Below are positions 9,459-18,800 of a stretch of 64,000 nucleotides of DNA, one piece after another. Origin of the DNA: Venatoribacter pacificus (GTDB lineage: Bacteria > Pseudomonadota > Gammaproteobacteria > Pseudomonadales > Oceanobacteraceae); contig NZ_JAOANI010000022.1 in assembly GCF_025318105.1 (NCBI RefSeq), forward strand, positions 124,001 to 188,000. Reading direction: 5' to 3'. A program made the translations under genes and the position numbers. Positions within the stretch are counted from its first letter, which is position 1; each line of letters opens with the position of its first letter. A model generated the notes under the pieces. The model did no database searches and was not told the DNA's origin. It saw only the letters and a program-made list of their open reading frames with translations.

Positions 9459-11558
9459 TTAACGGTTGCTGAGCGAATCCTTAACCAGTCGCGGTGTAAT
9501 AAACACCAGCAATTCACTCTTATCATCTTTGTGGTTGGTATAACGGAATAACGCACCTATTAATGGCAAATCACCAAAGAACGGTGTCTTGCTGATCGAG
9601 GTGATTTCTTCAGAACGGAAAATACCACCCAGTACCACCGTCTCACCGTTATCAACCAAGACCTGAGTTTCTACCGCGTTGGTATTGATGCTTGGGCCTG
9701 CCGAGGTCAGTTCGCCAACAGAATCCTGATTGATCACCAGATCCATAATAATGCGGTCATCCGGTGTAATCTGCGGAGTTACTTCCAGACGTAAAACTGC
9801 AGATTTAAAGGCAACGTTAGTTGCACCACTGGAGCTGGCCTGTTGGTATGGAATTTCAGTACCAGACTCGATTGAAGCGGTCTGACCATCGGCAGTAATA
9901 ACCCGTGGTTGCGAAACAATCTCGGCACGACCATCGGTTTCAATTGCTGCCAACTCCAGATCCAATAAGTAATCTGCAGTCTGATAACCCACCGCAAACG
10001 TCGTTGCAGCAGCATTGGTAACACCAAAATTAACAACATTAGCACCGGTAAGATCAACGGCATCGCTGGTAGCTGCTGCACCTGTAGCCCGGTTGAATAA
10101 AATCTGATTGCCTTCGGTCAGGGTCTGCTGACTGCCACCAACCGTTGTCCAGTTGCTGCCATTATTTTTAAAGCCAGCACCACCCCACTTAACCCCCATC
10201 TCCTCGCCGACACTGGTCGTGGCAACGACGATACGTGCTTCAATAAGAACCTGACGAACAGGTACATCCAGCATATTCAGGGCTTCGCGTACTTTTTCCA
10301 GATTGCCCGCGGTGTCTTTCATCAGCAGAGTATTGGTACGTTCATCAACAACCGCGGAACCACGCTCAGATAACAACCCCTGTTCAGAAGTCAGCAGCTT
10401 TGCCAACTCACTGGCTTTGGCGTATTTCAGCTGCATGTACTCAGTAACCAGAGGAGCCAGCTCTTCAACCTGCTTAACAGCTTCCAGCTCGATTTTTTCA
10501 CGCGCGGCAATTTCTTCGGCAGGAGCAATCAACAGTACAGAACCCATCTGACGTTTGCCCAGGCCTTTGGTCTTCAGTACCAGATCCAGTGCCTGATCCC
10601 AGGGGACGTTCTGCAGACGCAGCGTAATGCTGCCCTGAACAGTATCCGATGCCACCAGGTTTAAGCCGGTAAAGTCAGCAATCAACTGCAGCACAGCACG
10701 CACTTCAATATTCTGGAAATTAAGCGACAATTTTTCGCCAGTAAACGGAAATTGCTTCTTACGTTCTTCTTTCTTATCTTCCGGCACTACAGATACATTA
10801 ATAGAAAGCAGCTTGTCTGTCTGATAAGCCAGATAGTCGAAATCATCGCCCGTAGGTTCAATCACAATACGGGTAGAATTATCTTCACGCTTGGTATCGA
10901 TATAGCGCACTGGCGTCGCAAAATCGGTGACATCCAGACGGCGACTGAGAGCCTCAGGTAAGCGCACGCCTTTAAGATCGGCGATGATTTTATTGCCTTC
11001 ACGACGAATATTGGCCGATGCGCGGGCATCATTCAGCATAATCTGAACCTGCCCTTCGCCCAGGTCTCCACGACGGAAATCAACATTCACTACTTTCAGA
11101 TCATTGTTGAGCATGCCAGACGAAGAACCCTCTTTAACGTCAGCAGCAAATACCTTTTCTCCTTCCGACTGACCGATACGCAACAACAGGGTGTTGCCTT
11201 CAACCTTGGTGGTATAGCCCGTCAGACGGGTCAGATTAATCACCAGGCGGGCACGGTCTTTGGTCGAAACCAGCGTTGCACTGCGCGCGTTACCAGAACC
11301 AATCTGGTGGCGCTTTGTTTTCAGATTGCTGACGACACCTGGCAAATCAAGCGCGATCCGTGCCGGCTGTTCAATGGTGTAGCCACTCACCTGCGGAGGT
11401 GTACCATCAAACTCCATACGGATTTCAGTAACATCCCCAGGCAGGGATGAAAAGCGCAGATCATTCAGTGTCGCAGCAGAAGCGACTGAGGCTACAAGAG
11501 CCAGCATCAGGACTGGTAGCGTCTTCATTATTGTGTGAAAGCCCTTCACCGTATTCAT
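9459..11558 (-). CDS. pilQ: Type IV pilus secretin PilQ
   Basis: 699 residues from the preferred ATG at 11558, which has GGAGAG 8 bases upstream and starts 4 bases past pilP. It forms the outer-membrane ring through which type IV pili extend and DNA may enter. A signal peptide (TLPVLMLALVASVASAA) is followed by AMIN domains, a secretin N-domain (LSLNFQNIEVRAVLQLIADFTGLN), and the secretin core with VPVRQVLIEARIV and a C-terminal VVLGGIFRSEE region ending in LVFITPRLV. The frame extends upstream into pilP, but that stretch has no better start. It is the last pilus gene of pilMNOPQ. Confidence 0.95.
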   Translation of the reverse strand: MNTVKGFHTIMKTLPVLMLALVASVASAATLNDLRFSSLPGDVTEIRMEFDGTPPQVSGYTIEQPARIALDLPGVVSNLKTKRHQIGSGNARSATLVSTKDRARLVINLTRLTGYTTKVEGNTLLLRIGQSEGEKVFAADVKEGSSSGMLNNDLKVVNVDFRRGDLGEGQVQIMLNDARASANIRREGNKIIADLKGVRLPEALSRRLDVTDFATPVRYIDTKREDNSTRIVIEPTGDDFDYLAYQTDKLLSINVSVVPEDKKEERKKQFPFTGEKLSLNFQNIEVRAVLQLIADFTGLNLVASDTVQGSITLRLQNVPWDQALDLVLKTKGLGKRQMGSVLLIAPAEEIAAREKIELEAVKQVEELAPLVTEYMQLKYAKASELAKLLTSEQGLLSERGSAVVDERTNTLLMKDTAGNLEKVREALNMLDVPVRQVLIEARIVVATTSVGEEMGVKWGGAGFKNNGSNWTTVGGSQQTLTEGNQILFNRATGAAATSDAVDLTGANVVNFGVTNAAATTFAVGYQTADYLLDLELAAIETDGRAEIVSQPRVITADGQTASIESGTEIPYQQASSSGATNVAFKSAVLRLEVTPQITPDDRIIMDLVINQDSVGELTSAGPSINTNAVETQVLVDNGETVVLGGIFRSEEITSISKTPFFGDLPLIGALFRYTNHKDDKSELLVFITPRLVKDSLSNR

Positions 11559-11562
11559 AAAA

Positions 11563-12105
11563 TTACTCTCCACCCAGTCCTTCAAGAGCCAAGGTTCTCG
11601 GCCGCTCAATCCAGCCACCGAGACCATTAGGTACAATTTCAATTAGATTTATTCTGTATTCAGAAATAGACAGGATACGGCCATGATTCTGGCCCATATA
11701 ATTGCCTTCTTTCACCCGCACCACACTATTATCGCCATCTTTAATCAGAGCCCAGAGTACACCATCTTCCCGCGCCAGTGTTCCCACCATCGACAATGAA
11801 CCCAGTACATACTGTTCAAGATGCTCTTTTGGTCGCTCAAGGTCAGGACTGATATCACTGCCCGGCTGTACGTTGATTTCCGTATCGGCAACAATTGGTA
11901 ATTCAAACGGAGAACGTAAACCGGTAGCACTATAACTAAAGAATTCATAAGGCTTAAACACGGGTATTGGTTCAACACGACCGCGGGGTTTGTTTAAGGT
12001 TTGTTCAACAAAACTTTTCAGGTCTGAAGTATCCTCAGGACCTGAACATGCCGTTAACAGCCCGGCGATACCCATAATAGTAAAAGGAAGGATCAGTTTT
12101 TTCAT
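11563..12105 (-). CDS. pilP: Type IV pilus lipoprotein PilP
   Basis: 180 residues. This inner-membrane lipoprotein links the PilN/PilO dimer to the PilQ secretin. The signal peptide ends in the lipobox LTAC, with the lipidated cysteine at C20. The C-terminal half is the beta-sandwich that contacts PilQ (MVGTLAREDGVLWALIKDGD). It sits 1 base past pilO and 4 before pilQ, consistent with coupled expression in pilMNOPQ. Confidence 0.95.
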   Translation of the reverse strand: MKKLILPFTIMGIAGLLTACSGPEDTSDLKSFVEQTLNKPRGRVEPIPVFKPYEFFSYSATGLRSPFELPIVADTEINVQPGSDISPDLERPKEHLEQYVLGSLSMVGTLAREDGVLWALIKDGDNSVVRVKEGNYMGQNHGRILSISEYRINLIEIVPNGLGGWIERPRTLALEGLGGE

Positions 12106-12106
12106 A

Positions 12107-12751
12107 TTACTTCACCTCCTCATCACCGCTGTACTGATAGGTTTTAGCCAATATTTTCATTTTCAGCGCACCGTCATTACCAGACTTTTCGATCGAAAAA
12201 TCATGCAAGGTTACAATGCGGGGCAATGAGGCCACGGAAGAAACAAAAGCGCCCATTTCGTGATAACCGCCAACGACTTCAATATTAATCGGCAGCTCAT
12301 TATAAAATTCTGTTTTCGTCATTTTCTGCGGGTCAATCGCGTTAAGCTTTAACCCCGCATTTAATGCCGCCGAACTGATATCATCAATTAACCCGGGAAC
12401 TTCGGTATCGCGGGGCAACTGTTTAAGTAACGAACCGAAACTTTCTTCCATTTCAATCATCTGCGCTTTATAAGCTGCCAGATTTGCAACTCGAAATGCT
12501 TTATTTTCAAAGTCTTTTTTCAGGGTTTCTTCTCGTTGAGTCGCGCCATTCAGCACATCAAGATTATTTTCGATCAATCCAAAATAACCTCCTGCCAACA
12601 CTGCAATAAAAATCAGCACGCAAAAAATCACTTTGCCGGGAAATGGCCATGAGCCCATATTTTCCCAGTCAATGTTATTCAGATCATCAACCTGAAATTC
12701 ACCAAGCTTAGCCATCATGGCTTTCATATCGATTTTTTTCAGATCAGCCAT
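12107..12751 (-). CDS. pilO: Type IV pilus inner-membrane alignment protein PilO
   Basis: 214 residues from the ATG at 12751 (MADLKKIDMKAMM), which has a strong GGAGGAG ribosome-binding site and follows the pilN stop by 4 bases; the frame is open further upstream but overlaps pilN. A short cytoplasmic N-terminus is followed by one transmembrane helix (KVIFCVLIFIAVLAGGYFGL), a coiled coil and the periplasmic ferredoxin-like domain. It pairs with PilN in the pilus alignment subcomplex. Confidence 0.93.
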   Translation of the reverse strand: MADLKKIDMKAMMAKLGEFQVDDLNNIDWENMGSWPFPGKVIFCVLIFIAVLAGGYFGLIENNLDVLNGATQREETLKKDFENKAFRVANLAAYKAQMIEMEESFGSLLKQLPRDTEVPGLIDDISSAALNAGLKLNAIDPQKMTKTEFYNELPINIEVVGGYHEMGAFVSSVASLPRIVTLHDFSIEKSGNDGALKMKILAKTYQYSGDEEVK

Positions 12752-12755
12752 GCTG

Positions 12756-13304
12756 TCACTCCTCCGCCGCTTTAGGCTGAACACGCTTCATGGTGACTTC
12801 AAATTCATTCACCCCCTCAGCCTTAGACTGGACCCGGATAAGAATGGGGTCAGCAAACCAATCCGACTGATCAAAGTTACGCATTAAGGCTGACACACGA
12901 TTATTCGATTTAGCCAAGCCCTTAATCGTGAGATCTGTACTCTTAACAGCTACCGAAGAAAAATACAGGTCTTCTGGTACAGACCTCGCCATTTCATCAA
13001 ACACGCGGACAATAATCGGCCGGTTACCCTGTAACGCCTGAATCAACTCCATTCGCTCAATCAGCTTCTTACGGGTATCGCGCAACTGTCGAATCTCATC
13101 GATTTTGGCATCCAAAACTTTCATCTCATTCTGGATGAATCCGTTACGGCCATTCTGTGTCTGAATACTGCTTTCATAGTGACCATTAACAAAATAAATA
13201 ATCGCTGCGGCAGCGAAAGCCACCAGCGCGATAACCCCATAAAATTCATTCTGCTTTTCTTTCCGCAGCGCCTGGCGCCACGGCAACAGGTTAATATTGG
13301 CCAT
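12756..13304 (-). CDS. pilN: Type IV pilus inner-membrane alignment protein PilN
   Basis: 182 residues starting MANINLLPWRQALRK. This conserved INLLPWR tail docks into PilM in the cytoplasm. One transmembrane helix (about 22-40), a coiled coil and a periplasmic domain follow. The ATG shares its last base with the first base of the pilM stop codon and has GAGGAG upstream, so the two are translationally coupled. The frame runs a further 10 codons upstream without a better start. Confidence 0.94.
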   Translation of the reverse strand: MANINLLPWRQALRKEKQNEFYGVIALVAFAAAAIIYFVNGHYESSIQTQNGRNGFIQNEMKVLDAKIDEIRQLRDTRKKLIERMELIQALQGNRPIIVRVFDEMARSVPEDLYFSSVAVKSTDLTIKGLAKSNNRVSALMRNFDQSDWFADPILIRVQSKAEGVNEFEVTMKRVQPKAAEE

Positions 13305-14368
13305 TAATCGAAACTCCTCATCGCCAGCCCGCACGCAATCATTAATGAAGGTGCGTCGCCATTGAGCAGATTGGCGTTCACCTTCTGCGATAACGTCATA
13401 TTCACAAAGGGGTTGGCAATCACAGTGGCGATTCCCATAGCATCCTGAACCTGGTCGGCCAAATGCGGGATGGATGAAGTTCCGCCAGCAAGGATGATGT
13501 AGTCCACATCATTAAACTGGCTGGATGAATAAAAGAACTGCAGCGACCGGCTTACCTGCTGCACCACGGCACGGCGGAAAGGTTCCAGCACTTCACTCTC
13601 ATAATCATCCGGCAAGCCACCTTCCAGCTTGGCGCGGGTCGCTTCCTCTTCACTGAGACCGTAACGACGCATAATATCTTCGCTCAACTGCTTACCACCG
13701 AACAGCTGCTCACGGGTATAAATCGATTTGCCTTCATGCAGCACGCTGAGAGTGGTCATGGTTGCACCGATATCCAGAATCGCGACGGTTTCAACATCAT
13801 CACCATCGAGTTGTCCGGCCAGCAGAGAGAAAGCACGTTCGGTGCAGAAGGCCTCAACATCCACGACTGCAGCTTCAAGGTTGGCGTATTCCACAGCGTC
13901 TTTACGGCGCTCAACCGTCTCAGAGCGACAGGCGGCCAACAAAACATCCACCATGTCATTGCCTGCGTCAGATGGTCCCTGCACTTCCCAGTCGAGCGCC
14001 ACTTCTTCTAACGGATAAGGAATGTACTGATCAGCTTCGGCCCGGATCTGAAAATCCATCTCATCGTCTTTCAGCTTGCCGTTCATTTGCACGGTTTTGG
14101 TAATCACGGCAGAGCCGGCAACCGCGATAGCGGCGCGCTTTGCACCAGCGCGGGAACGGCTTAACGCCCGTCGAATGGCCTCGCCAACCGCCTCGTCATT
14201 GCTGATGCTCTGTTCAACCACAGCGTTAGCTGGCAGGGCTTCAGCGGCATAAGCTTCAACCTGATAGCGATCGTTATTGCGACTCAACTCAAGGACTTTC
14301 ACTGAAGTAGAACTAATGTCCACTCCAAGAATTGCCTTGTTCTTCTTATTAAACAAGTTAGCCAGCAC
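13304..14368 (-). CDS. pilM: Type IV pilus actin-like ATPase PilM
   Basis: 354 residues from a GTG at 14368 (VLANLFNKKNKAILGVDIS). I prefer it to an ATG 15 codons upstream because it gives the usual PilM N-terminus and length, and a purine-rich GGGGA stretch precedes it. The actin-fold phosphate motifs are GVDISSTSVKVLEL near the N-terminus, ILDIGATMTTL and IILAGGTSSIP. PilM is a cytoplasmic ATP-binding ring that recruits PilN. It heads the operon, divergent from ponA. Confidence 0.94.
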   Translation of the reverse strand: MLANLFNKKNKAILGVDISSTSVKVLELSRNNDRYQVEAYAAEALPANAVVEQSISNDEAVGEAIRRALSRSRAGAKRAAIAVAGSAVITKTVQMNGKLKDDEMDFQIRAEADQYIPYPLEEVALDWEVQGPSDAGNDMVDVLLAACRSETVERRKDAVEYANLEAAVVDVEAFCTERAFSLLAGQLDGDDVETVAILDIGATMTTLSVLHEGKSIYTREQLFGGKQLSEDIMRRYGLSEEEATRAKLEGGLPDDYESEVLEPFRRAVVQQVSRSLQFFYSSSQFNDVDYIILAGGTSSIPHLADQVQDAMGIATVIANPFVNMTLSQKVNANLLNGDAPSLMIACGLAMRSFD

Positions 14369-14474
14369 GACAAAATCCCCATCAAATTCGCGAACTTGCA
14401 CGCACAAGCTCACTCAGATCCTATATAGTCGGAGTCATTATAAGCACATTCCTATTAAAAGAACAAAAAACCCT

Positions 14475-14480
14475 TATAAT
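14475..14480 (+). promoter_or_regulatory. Probable -10 box of ponA
   Basis: A perfect TATAAT lies 52 bases before the ponA start in the pilM/ponA divergent intergenic region. No good -35 hexamer is visible at standard spacing. The same 163-base gap must also serve pilM on the other strand. Confidence 0.45.
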
Positions 14481-14531
14481 GCCGAAACCCGCATATCCAC
14501 TGGCTTCCCGAGGCGATGACAATCTTTTTTT

Positions 14532-17081
14532 ATGACTAAGTCACACCCGATCCTGCAATTGTTTTTTTGGCTTGTAATGTCCATTTTTGCCGGCGCCGGC
14601 ATTCTGATGATGGCGATCTATCTGTATCTCTCTCCGACACTGCCGGATACCGAGGAACTTAAGAACGTCGAACTGCAAACGCCACTGCGAGTGTACTCCG
14701 CTGACGGCAAGCTGATCAGCGAATTCGGCGAGAAGCGCCGCACACCGCTGACCTATGCCGAAACCCCACCAGAGTTCATCAATGCCCTGCTCGCCTCCGA
14801 AGATGACGGATTCTTTGAACATTTTGGCATCGACCTGAAAGGCCTGGCCCGCGCCGTTATTGAGCTGATCCGTACCGGTAAGAAAAAATCCGGCGGCAGC
14901 ACCATCACCATGCAGGTGGCAAAAAACTACTACCTGAGCGCTGAAAAAACCTTTGCCCGGAAGTTCACCGAGATTCTGCTGGCCCTGAAGATTGAGCAAA
15001 GCCTGAGCAAGCAAGAGATTCTTGAGCTCTACATTAACAAGATTTATCTGGGCAAACGTGCCTACGGCATTGAGGCTGCGGCGCAGGTTTACTACGGCAA
15101 ATCCATCAAGGAACTGAATCTGGCGCAATTAGCCATGATCGCTGGCCTGCCACAGGCACCATCCGCCGCCAACCCGGTCAACAACCCCCGTCGCGCCCTG
15201 GATCGTCGTAACTACGTTCTCGCCCGCATGCGCACACTGGAAATGATCAGCGCCGAAGAATTCGACATTGCTGCCCGCGCCCCGATCACCGCGCGCTACC
15301 ACGGCGCTACCTCCGAAGTGCTGGCCCCCTATATTGCCGAAATGGTGCGCCGCGACATGGTTGAACGCTACGGCGATGACGCCTACACCGTGGGTTATAA
15401 CGTCTATACAACCATCGATTCTTCACGTCAGGTCGCCGCCAACAAAGCACTGCAGGCCGGATTGCTGAAATATGACCGGGATCATGGCTATCGCCAGCCC
15501 AAACCGATGGCTCCGGTCACCACACTGGAAGTTGCTGAAAATCCTGAGCTGGAGCCCTGGCTCAGCAAAGCAGACAAAGCGCACGACATCGACTGGCCAC
15601 AAACACTGGAGCAGTGGCATGACCTTCTGCGCGCTCAGGACGACATGGGTCTGATTGCTCCGGCCATTGTCCTTACCGTTGAAAGCACCGGCGCCTGGAT
15701 TTTTCAGAATAACAGTGAGCGCTGGTTGCCATTCAGCGGCATGCTCTGGGCCAAGCCCTATGTCAACGTCAACATTATTGGTGCAGAACCCAAGCAACCC
15801 TCCGACCTGCTCAGCATCGGTCAGCGCATCTGGGTAGAAGAAACCAGCAACGGCCTGCTGTTGGCGCAAATGCCAGAGGTCGAAGGCTCTATTGTTTCCC
15901 TGCGTCCGAAAGATGGCGCGATACAAGCGTTGGTGGGTGGCTTCTCTTTCGGCAGTAATAAATTTAACCGGGCAATCCAGGCTGATCGCCAACCGGGCTC
16001 AGCCTTCAAGCCCTTTATTTACAGTGCAGCTCTGGCCAATGGCTTTACTCCGGCCAGTATTATCAATGATGCACCGGTGGTTTTCGAAGACGCCAGCCTG
16101 GAGAACACCTGGCGGCCGCAGAATAACAGTGGCAAATTCTATGGCCCGACCCGCCTGCGGGAAGCGCTGTACAAATCTCAGAACCTGGTATCCATCCGTA
16201 TTCTGAAACAAGTTGGCGCAAGCAAGGCAGTTAACTATATCGAGCCGTTCGGCTTTCCGCGCAGCAAGCTGAATGCCGACCTGTCTCTGGCTCTGGGAGC
16301 ATCAGCGGTGACACCAATGGAGCTTGCCACTGGCTATTGCGTGTTGGCCAACGGGGGCTTTGCCGTCGATCCTTATCTGATCAGCCGCATTGAAGACAGC
16401 AGTGGCAACATTCTTTTTGCCGCCAAGCCTCGCACCGTTTGTCTTGAATGCGAAAAACAGCAGTCCAGTATTGCTCAGGAACAGCAAGCCGCCAGCGAGT
16501 TGCTTGAACAGCAATTGCAGCAGCAACTTGGCCTGAGCAATCCGCTGCAAGCCCAAACCGAAGCCGAACAGCTTCCGGCTGCGCCGCGTGTAATGGATGA
16601 ACGCACCCATTTCCTGATGATCAGCATGCTTAAAGATGTCGTCCGGCGCGGCACCGGCAGACGCGCCCTGGCACTGAACCGTGACGATCTGGCCGGTAAA
16701 ACCGGCACCACCAACGATCAGAAAGATGCCTGGTTCTCTGGCTTCAGTCCGGATCTGGTGACCACCGTCTGGATTGGTTTTGACCAGCCCAACACCCTCG
16801 GCCGCTGGGCGTTTGGTTCTAACACCGCCCTGCCTGTGTGGGTCGACTACATGGGCAGCGCATTAAATGGCGTGCCGGAACAACCGTTTGAGCAGCCTGA
16901 AGGGATTGTCAGCGTGCGCATTGATCCGGAAACCGGCTTACTCGCGGCACCAGGCCAGAGCAATGCGATCTTTGAATATTTTAAAGAGGAAGATGTACCG
17001 AGCCAGCCGGTTAAATTATCCTTGCCGGACAACAACGATGGCAGCAGCAATACAGACCTGGTGCCGGAACAGCTGTTCTGA
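14532..17081 (+). CDS. mrcA: Penicillin-binding protein 1A
   Basis: 849-residue bifunctional peptidoglycan synthase, called ponA in pseudomonads. It has a short cytoplasmic tail and one transmembrane helix (about 8-33). The GT51 transglycosylase domain carries EDDGFFEHFGID and GGSTITMQVAKN. An OB-like insert typical of PBP1A follows, then the transpeptidase domain with the active-site serine S490 (GSAFK), a SQN motif and K723 of KTGTT. No strong ribosome-binding site precedes the ATG. It is divergent from pilM, an arrangement conserved in pseudomonads. Confidence 0.96.
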   Translation: MTKSHPILQLFFWLVMSIFAGAGILMMAIYLYLSPTLPDTEELKNVELQTPLRVYSADGKLISEFGEKRRTPLTYAETPPEFINALLASEDDGFFEHFGIDLKGLARAVIELIRTGKKKSGGSTITMQVAKNYYLSAEKTFARKFTEILLALKIEQSLSKQEILELYINKIYLGKRAYGIEAAAQVYYGKSIKELNLAQLAMIAGLPQAPSAANPVNNPRRALDRRNYVLARMRTLEMISAEEFDIAARAPITARYHGATSEVLAPYIAEMVRRDMVERYGDDAYTVGYNVYTTIDSSRQVAANKALQAGLLKYDRDHGYRQPKPMAPVTTLEVAENPELEPWLSKADKAHDIDWPQTLEQWHDLLRAQDDMGLIAPAIVLTVESTGAWIFQNNSERWLPFSGMLWAKPYVNVNIIGAEPKQPSDLLSIGQRIWVEETSNGLLLAQMPEVEGSIVSLRPKDGAIQALVGGFSFGSNKFNRAIQADRQPGSAFKPFIYSAALANGFTPASIINDAPVVFEDASLENTWRPQNNSGKFYGPTRLREALYKSQNLVSIRILKQVGASKAVNYIEPFGFPRSKLNADLSLALGASAVTPMELATGYCVLANGGFAVDPYLISRIEDSSGNILFAAKPRTVCLECEKQQSSIAQEQQAASELLEQQLQQQLGLSNPLQAQTEAEQLPAAPRVMDERTHFLMISMLKDVVRRGTGRRALALNRDDLAGKTGTTNDQKDAWFSGFSPDLVTTVWIGFDQPNTLGRWAFGSNTALPVWVDYMGSALNGVPEQPFEQPEGIVSVRIDPETGLLAAPGQSNAIFEYFKEEDVPSQPVKLSLPDNNDGSSNTDLVPEQLF

Positions 17082-17107
17082 GAGCACAGACGCTGGAGTA
17101 CAGATAT

Positions 17108-17136
17108 AAAAAAGGCCGGATTTCCCGGCCTTTTTT
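17108..17136. terminator. Bidirectional terminator, mrcA and D2HGDH
   Basis: Perfect GGCCGG/CCGGCC stem with a 5-base loop, with six A before and six T after. It lies between two convergent genes and can end both. Confidence 0.85.
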
Positions 17137-17164
17137 ATGCTTTTTAGCGGAATAAAACCGGCAC

Positions 17165-18568
17165 TTACATATCCACCAGCTTACCTGGATTCATCACATT
17201 GTTCGGATCGAACACAGCCTTCACCGCTCTCATATAAGCCAGCTCAGCCGCCGAACGGGTGTATTCCAGATACGGTTTTTTGGTCATGCCCACGCCGTGT
17301 TCGGCAGAAACCGAGCCGTCGTATTTCTGCACGATTTCAAATACCCATTTGGATACCTTGGCGCAGCGTTCGAAGAATTCTTCTTTCGCCAGTGCATCCG
17401 GCTTAAGAATATTAAGGTGCAGGTTGCCATCGCCGATATGGCCAAACCAGATGATCTCGAAATCCGGATATTCTCGGGTCACGATTTCATCAATATCGTT
17501 CAGGAACGGTGGCACTTTGGAAACAACCACGGAAATGTCGTTTTTGTACGGTGTCCACTCGGAAATGGTTTCAGAAATATCTTCACGCAGACGCCACAGG
17601 TTAGCCGCCTGGGTTTCGCTCTGACTGATCACACCATCAACCACCCAGCCATTCTCCATGCACTGTTCAAACAGACTCATGGATAAATCCATATCGGCAT
17701 CGGTTACGGCTTCAAATTCGATCAACGCATAAAAATCGGCACTGCTGTCAAACGGCGCAGGCACATCACCGCGCGCCAGTACTTTGCGCATGGCTTTATC
17801 GGAGAAGAACTCAAACGCGGTCAGATCCATGCTGCCCTGGAACTGGTTCAGCACCTTCATTACGTCGTCCAGTTCAGGAATCGCCAGCACCAGTACGGTC
17901 AGGTTTTTCGGTGTACGGGTCAGACGCATAGTGGCTTCGGCAATAAAGCCAAGCGTACCTTCACCGCCGATAAACAGCTGACGCATATCGTAGCCGGTGT
18001 TGTTTTTCAGCAGGTCTTTATTAAGACGCAGAATCTCACCTTTACCGGTTACGACGGTCAGACCAGCCACCCAGTCACGGGTCATACCCCAGCGGATGAC
18101 TTTAATACCGCCGGCATTGGTGCTGATATTCCCGCCAATCTGACTGGAGCCCGCTGAAGCGAAATCCACCGGATAAAACAGGCCCTGCTCTTCGGCATAA
18201 TTCTGCAGCTGCTCGGTAATCACTCCGGCACCGCATTTAACGGTACGGTCAACGGCATTAAAGTCGCTGATCTGATTCATATAATCAAAGGCCACAACGA
18301 TTTCGCCATTGGCTGCCACCGCGCCGGCACTCAGACCGGTACGGCCACCGGATGGCACCAGTGCCAGCTGATGCTCATTGGCCAGCAGGACGATATCGCG
18401 CACTTGTTCGGTGGTTTTCGGGAACACGATCGCAGTTGGCTTGGGCGCGTAGATTTTGGTCCAGTCTTTACCGAAGGTTTCCAGAGAGTCTGCATCGGTA
18501 CGAACTTTATCGGCACCAACAATGGCCGATAACCGTTCAATCAGGGCGTCTTGAGTCAGGGCAGTCAT
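17165..18568 (-). CDS. D-2-hydroxyglutarate dehydrogenase-type FAD oxidoreductase
   Basis: 467 residues from MTALTQDALIERL; a few codons of open frame upstream are not needed. It has the FAD-binding PCMH fold (ALVPSGGRTGLSAGAV, SSQIGGNISTNAGG) and the C-terminal FAD oxidase domain ending EHGVGMTKKPYLEYTR, as in glycolate/D-lactate/D-2-hydroxyglutarate dehydrogenases. Divergent placement beside serA is that of the pseudomonad D-2-hydroxyglutarate dehydrogenase. That enzyme removes the D-2-hydroxyglutarate made by SerA as it recycles NAD+, and hands electrons to the ETF or respiratory chain. The family call is firm and the substrate rests on gene context. Confidence 0.85.
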   Translation of the reverse strand: MTALTQDALIERLSAIVGADKVRTDADSLETFGKDWTKIYAPKPTAIVFPKTTEQVRDIVLLANEHQLALVPSGGRTGLSAGAVAANGEIVVAFDYMNQISDFNAVDRTVKCGAGVITEQLQNYAEEQGLFYPVDFASAGSSQIGGNISTNAGGIKVIRWGMTRDWVAGLTVVTGKGEILRLNKDLLKNNTGYDMRQLFIGGEGTLGFIAEATMRLTRTPKNLTVLVLAIPELDDVMKVLNQFQGSMDLTAFEFFSDKAMRKVLARGDVPAPFDSSADFYALIEFEAVTDADMDLSMSLFEQCMENGWVVDGVISQSETQAANLWRLREDISETISEWTPYKNDISVVVSKVPPFLNDIDEIVTREYPDFEIIWFGHIGDGNLHLNILKPDALAKEEFFERCAKVSKWVFEIVQKYDGSVSAEHGVGMTKKPYLEYTRSAAELAYMRAVKAVFDPNNVMNPGKLVDM

Positions 18569-18658
18569 GGGAGATTCCGCATAGATGAATGTCATTCACC
18601 TCAAATTGAGTATTCTTCGCGATGAAAAGCGAGTTTGAGGCTCACGTTAACAGGCCGG

Positions 18659-18672
18659 GTATGCTAGCATAC
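18659..18672. promoter_or_regulatory. 14-bp palindrome in the serA/D2HGDH divergent region
   Basis: GTATGCTAGCATAC is a perfect palindrome 91 bases upstream of the dehydrogenase start and 129 before serA. It could be an operator or contain a -10-like TATGCT. No regulator is assigned. Confidence 0.4.
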
Positions 18673-18800
18673 GCGCCTTATTTTTCGGAGTGGTTTTCGC
18701 TCCGGAAGTGAGTCCGGCGCCTGTCGTTACCTGTGCTGTACCGTGCAAGCACCGGCCGGATTCACCGCAACGGTTCTACATACTGCATATAGGTACCATC

